DNA from: Bretschneidera sinensis
Taxonomy: Eukaryota; Streptophyta; Magnoliopsida; Brassicales; Akaniaceae
Assembly (NCBI GenBank): GCA_023935145.1
Contig: CM043703.1
Location: 25,939,727 to 26,003,726 of the forward strand
Direction of reading: 5' to 3'
Length of the DNA: 64,000 nt
Part shown: in pieces, positions 61,541 to 64,000 of the stretch
How positions within the stretch are numbered: position 1 is the first letter of the stretch
Layout: the number at the start of each line of letters is the position of its first letter
Program-made: the position numbers and the translations under genes
Notes under the pieces: generated by a model
What the model was told of the DNA's origin: nothing
Databases searched by the model: none
The model's input: only the letters and a program-made list of their open reading frames with translations

Positions 61541-62435
61541 ATCTGAAGCCATAAGAATGACTTTTTTTTTTGAACTGTTGCCCTTTTTTTTGATAAAATA
61601 GTAAAGTCAACAAACATAATATTAGAAAAAATAATTTAAAAAATAAAGTATTAACATTCTCTTAAATCCTTTCTTTTGTCTAGTTTTTCTAGCTAAAAGT
61701 CTTAATAAAAATTTGGATCTCCAATTTTAGAGATCCGGTGCGCGAATGCATCACGAATCGGAACATAAAATCCGGCCCGTTGTTCAAAGGGGGTATAGAG
61801 ATCCCGGTAATTATGGTTTAATTATTTGTTCTACATCAGATGGGAAGTACCCTTTTGGAAGGTTTGGTGCGACTTTAAAGTTGGAGCATCTAGTTGTTGT
61901 AATTTTTTTCTTTTTGGTAGGTGAAGTTGTTGCAATTAAAGGGGTATAATATTTTGAAACATTATCTTTTTCTTTGCCTTGTCAGTTAGGAAAGATAGGC
62001 ATACAAGAAATTTTAATGGTGCGGGGATCACTAACTTTATAACTCATGCATGTTTTTGGCATCCTCATTATTGGAGGCAATATAATCTATAAATTTCACA
62101 GAGCTTTCGACTGAATTTGTGCCTCATGTTTCTCTTTGTGCTTCATGTTTCTCTTTGTGCGTGAAGGGGGTGGGTGGGTGGAGGTATGTTCTTTAATGAA
62201 ATTATGTAGTTAGCCTTTGAAAAAGAAAGAGAAAAAATTCTGAAGAGTCTGTTTTTTCCCTTCATTTTAGTTCTGTATTTCACTGACTTGCAACAGAAAA
62301 TGTTTCTCATATAACCTTTTGCTCATGCAACATGTCTGCCTTTCATTTTATTAAGCTTTTCGAAATTTTTTTGAATTAATATCTTGTTGAAATTATTTAA
62401 TAAGTGTTCTATTCTTTATCTCTTTTGTTATATAG
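61541..62435. other. Remaining intron 3 sequence of the host gene
   Basis: AT-rich, with T runs near 61563 and 61588. A pyrimidine-rich stretch and tatatag precede the exon 4 acceptor. No other feature seen. Confidence 0.6.
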
Positions 62436-63834
62436 GTGATCCATCTTAATCTATATCTTTCCTCGGATGGTGATTTGCAAGATCACCAAAGTCAACTTAC
62501 ATCTCAAGCTCAGTACGACTCCAATAAATATCTGTCTGTGCAACAAGTTGAAGTTTCAGCTGGTGCTGCAGACAAGAACTATGTATCAGAAATGGATGGT
62601 AATGCTGGTGGGGTAAATGTTTTACCTCTAGGTTCCATCCCAGTAACGGTGGAGAATGTTGGCCCGCATTCTTCCACCACCAACAAGGATAGTGGGAGGC
62701 GGTCTGATGAAAAATTAAATGCCAGATGCCCCAAAGGGACTGATATATATGATGCAGTTGAGCTCTCTGTTGCTGCATCTGAAGCTCTGGTCATACATGA
62801 ATTAGTCAAAAGTGAGTTAGATTCAGAAGCTTTGCCGACAGCAGCTGTACTTGAAGCTGCACTTCAGATGAAGGAAGCACGTTTAGAAGGCCTGCAAAAT
62901 ACCTTCCACTACCTATCTGAGGAAACTGATGAGATCGATTCCCTTTCAGACTTGGATGATTTGACAATGGTGGATGCATTTGAAGACGTAGGTTTATCTT
63001 TCAGTGGCCCTGATGATCAGCATGTTTACAATTCAGACATGTCTGCAGTGAAAGGTACTCCTGTATCAGAAAATATTCACAACTGTAGCAATGAATTCAA
63101 TTATGCAGAGCTTTTGGTTCAAGAGCATATTGATGATCCAGCTCCTGCTATGAAGACCTCCACTTCCGGAACCCACGTTGATCCCATGGTACATCAACCA
63201 TCCAAGGAGATTTTACATGTTTCATCTATTTCACATGTAAAAGACAACACATTCTATTGACTCAAACAGACTTATTTACTCAATGAAGAAAATACATGGA
63301 AAAGCTCTTGTTCACCCAAATTCTGGGTGAAGCCAAAAGGAAAAGCCTTTCTTAATTACTGGGGCTATCTTTTCTCTTCATGACCTGAAATTAGGATAGA
63401 TTGTATTTGGTAAAAGAAACATAAAGGACAGGTCAATCAATATACAGTGATTTGAAATCTTATTATGATAAAGTATTATTACTATTAGGTCTTTAGAATG
63501 AATGGATCTGATTGCAACTTTGAACGTGGAATTCCAATGGATTAAGAGACACGCATCTTTACTGTTAGATGAACAATTCTCCTTGGTTTTCAGGGTGTCA
63601 ATTTTTCCATGGTGGGAACTTCAATTCGCCCTCCTTTGCATGCTTGGAATTTAGATGATGATGGTAAAGTCATCCTGTCTTTTTCCACATGCGTCTTTCC
63701 TTATATTTAAAAGATGGTTGTCTATGCTTCAATTTCTTCTCCTTTTCTTTTTAACTCATTCAGGAGAAGATAACTTATGTTACCTAGTTCCAGATAGGTT
63801 CAGAAGTTGCGGGTTTCGTGGTTGGACAGTGAAG
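62436..63834 (+). CDS. Unrecognised plant gene, exons 4-6 (continues past the window)
   Basis: Exon 4 is 62436-63236 (267 codons, phase 0), exon 5 is 63594-63663 and exon 6 is 63764-63834. The exon 5 donor splits a codon (phase 1) and exon 6 restores it. Exon 4 is acidic and Ser-rich, with one likely helical stretch: IYDAVELSVAASEALVIHEL followed by AAVLEAALQMKEARLEGLQ. Acidic EETDEIDSLSDLDDL follows. Exon 5 gives SIRPPLHAWNLDDD and exon 6 gives LCYLVPDRFRSCGFRGWTVK, ending at donor GTATGC. Reading through the exon 4 donor instead gives a stop at 63258-63260, so intron retention would truncate the protein. The family and function are not recognised. Confidence 0.75.
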
Positions 63835-64000
63835 GTATGCACTGTTTATTTTTTATTTTTTTTTATTTCACTCACTTCTCTTTGGATCTTCTTGCCATCT
63901 TATTCCATTGTACCATGTTTGAATATGCTTGGCCTCAAGAGAAAGAAAGGCCTGATACCGTTAGAATGCTCCTAATTTGTATATTTGATTATTTTATGAA
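63835..64000 (+). other. Intron of the host gene at the window edge
   Basis: Begins with the GTATGC donor after exon 6. T-rich with no further exon before the window ends. Confidence 0.6.

Larger units (their letters stand above)
49989..62435 (+). other. 12.4-kb intron filled with antisense retroelements
   Basis: The donor GTAAGG is at 49989 and the acceptor TATAG ends at 62435. Three LTR-type insertions, all on the minus strand and so antisense to the host gene, account for about 10 kb: 50631-56154, 56313-57589 and 58403-61540. Without them the intron would be roughly 2.5 kb. Confidence 0.75.

Overview
The window is nuclear DNA of a flowering plant, probably a eudicot. It is AT-rich, has intron-containing genes with GT-AG introns and plant-type families, and most of its length is nested plant LTR retrotransposons of the Copia and Ty3/gypsy types. 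Only three host genes could be supported. Everything else is mobile DNA, its relics, microsatellites or unassigned AT-rich sequence. No tRNA, rRNA or CRISPR was seen.

Layout. (1) 1-3000: a minus-strand gene for CFAP20/BUG22 in four recognisable exons. It is colinear with the family but carries a TGA at codon 101. (2) 4392-32058: an L1-type LINE on the minus strand, split by a 25.6-kb insertion of a Sirevirus-like Copia element (Copia-A, 4965-30530). Copia-A is itself invaded three times: a gag-only gypsy-type element inside its left LTR (5394-9566), a solo gypsy LTR in its protease region (12550-14919), and a decayed full-length Tekay/Del-like gypsy element near its 3' end (20597-29315). Copia-A also carries an extra env-like-position ORF (about 18527-19570). 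(3) 32059-37696: microsatellites, a Mutator-type MITE (34257-34554), a hAT-type MITE (36599-37116) and unassigned DNA. (4) 37697-45331: Copia-B, a relative of Copia-A whose left LTR is truncated and whose protease is deleted. (5) 46526-46856: a small two-exon GRF-type zinc-finger gene on the minus strand. (6) 48515-63834 and beyond the window: an unrecognised plant gene on the plus strand, with a perfect E2F-type palindrome before its start codon. Its third intron is about 12.4 kb because three retroelements sit in it antisense to the gene: a Reina-like chromovirus (50631-56154), a small non-autonomous LTR element (56313-57589) and a truncated Copia (58403 to about 61540).

The most unusual pattern is in the retroelements. 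Three different LTR families each carry an array of a short family-specific palindrome just upstream of the LTR TATA box. The same palindrome-array-plus-TATA arrangement appears once more inside Copia-A, directly before its extra ORF, where it looks like an internal promoter. The retroelements are all visibly damaged: stops, frameshifts, lost catalytic residues or missing domains.
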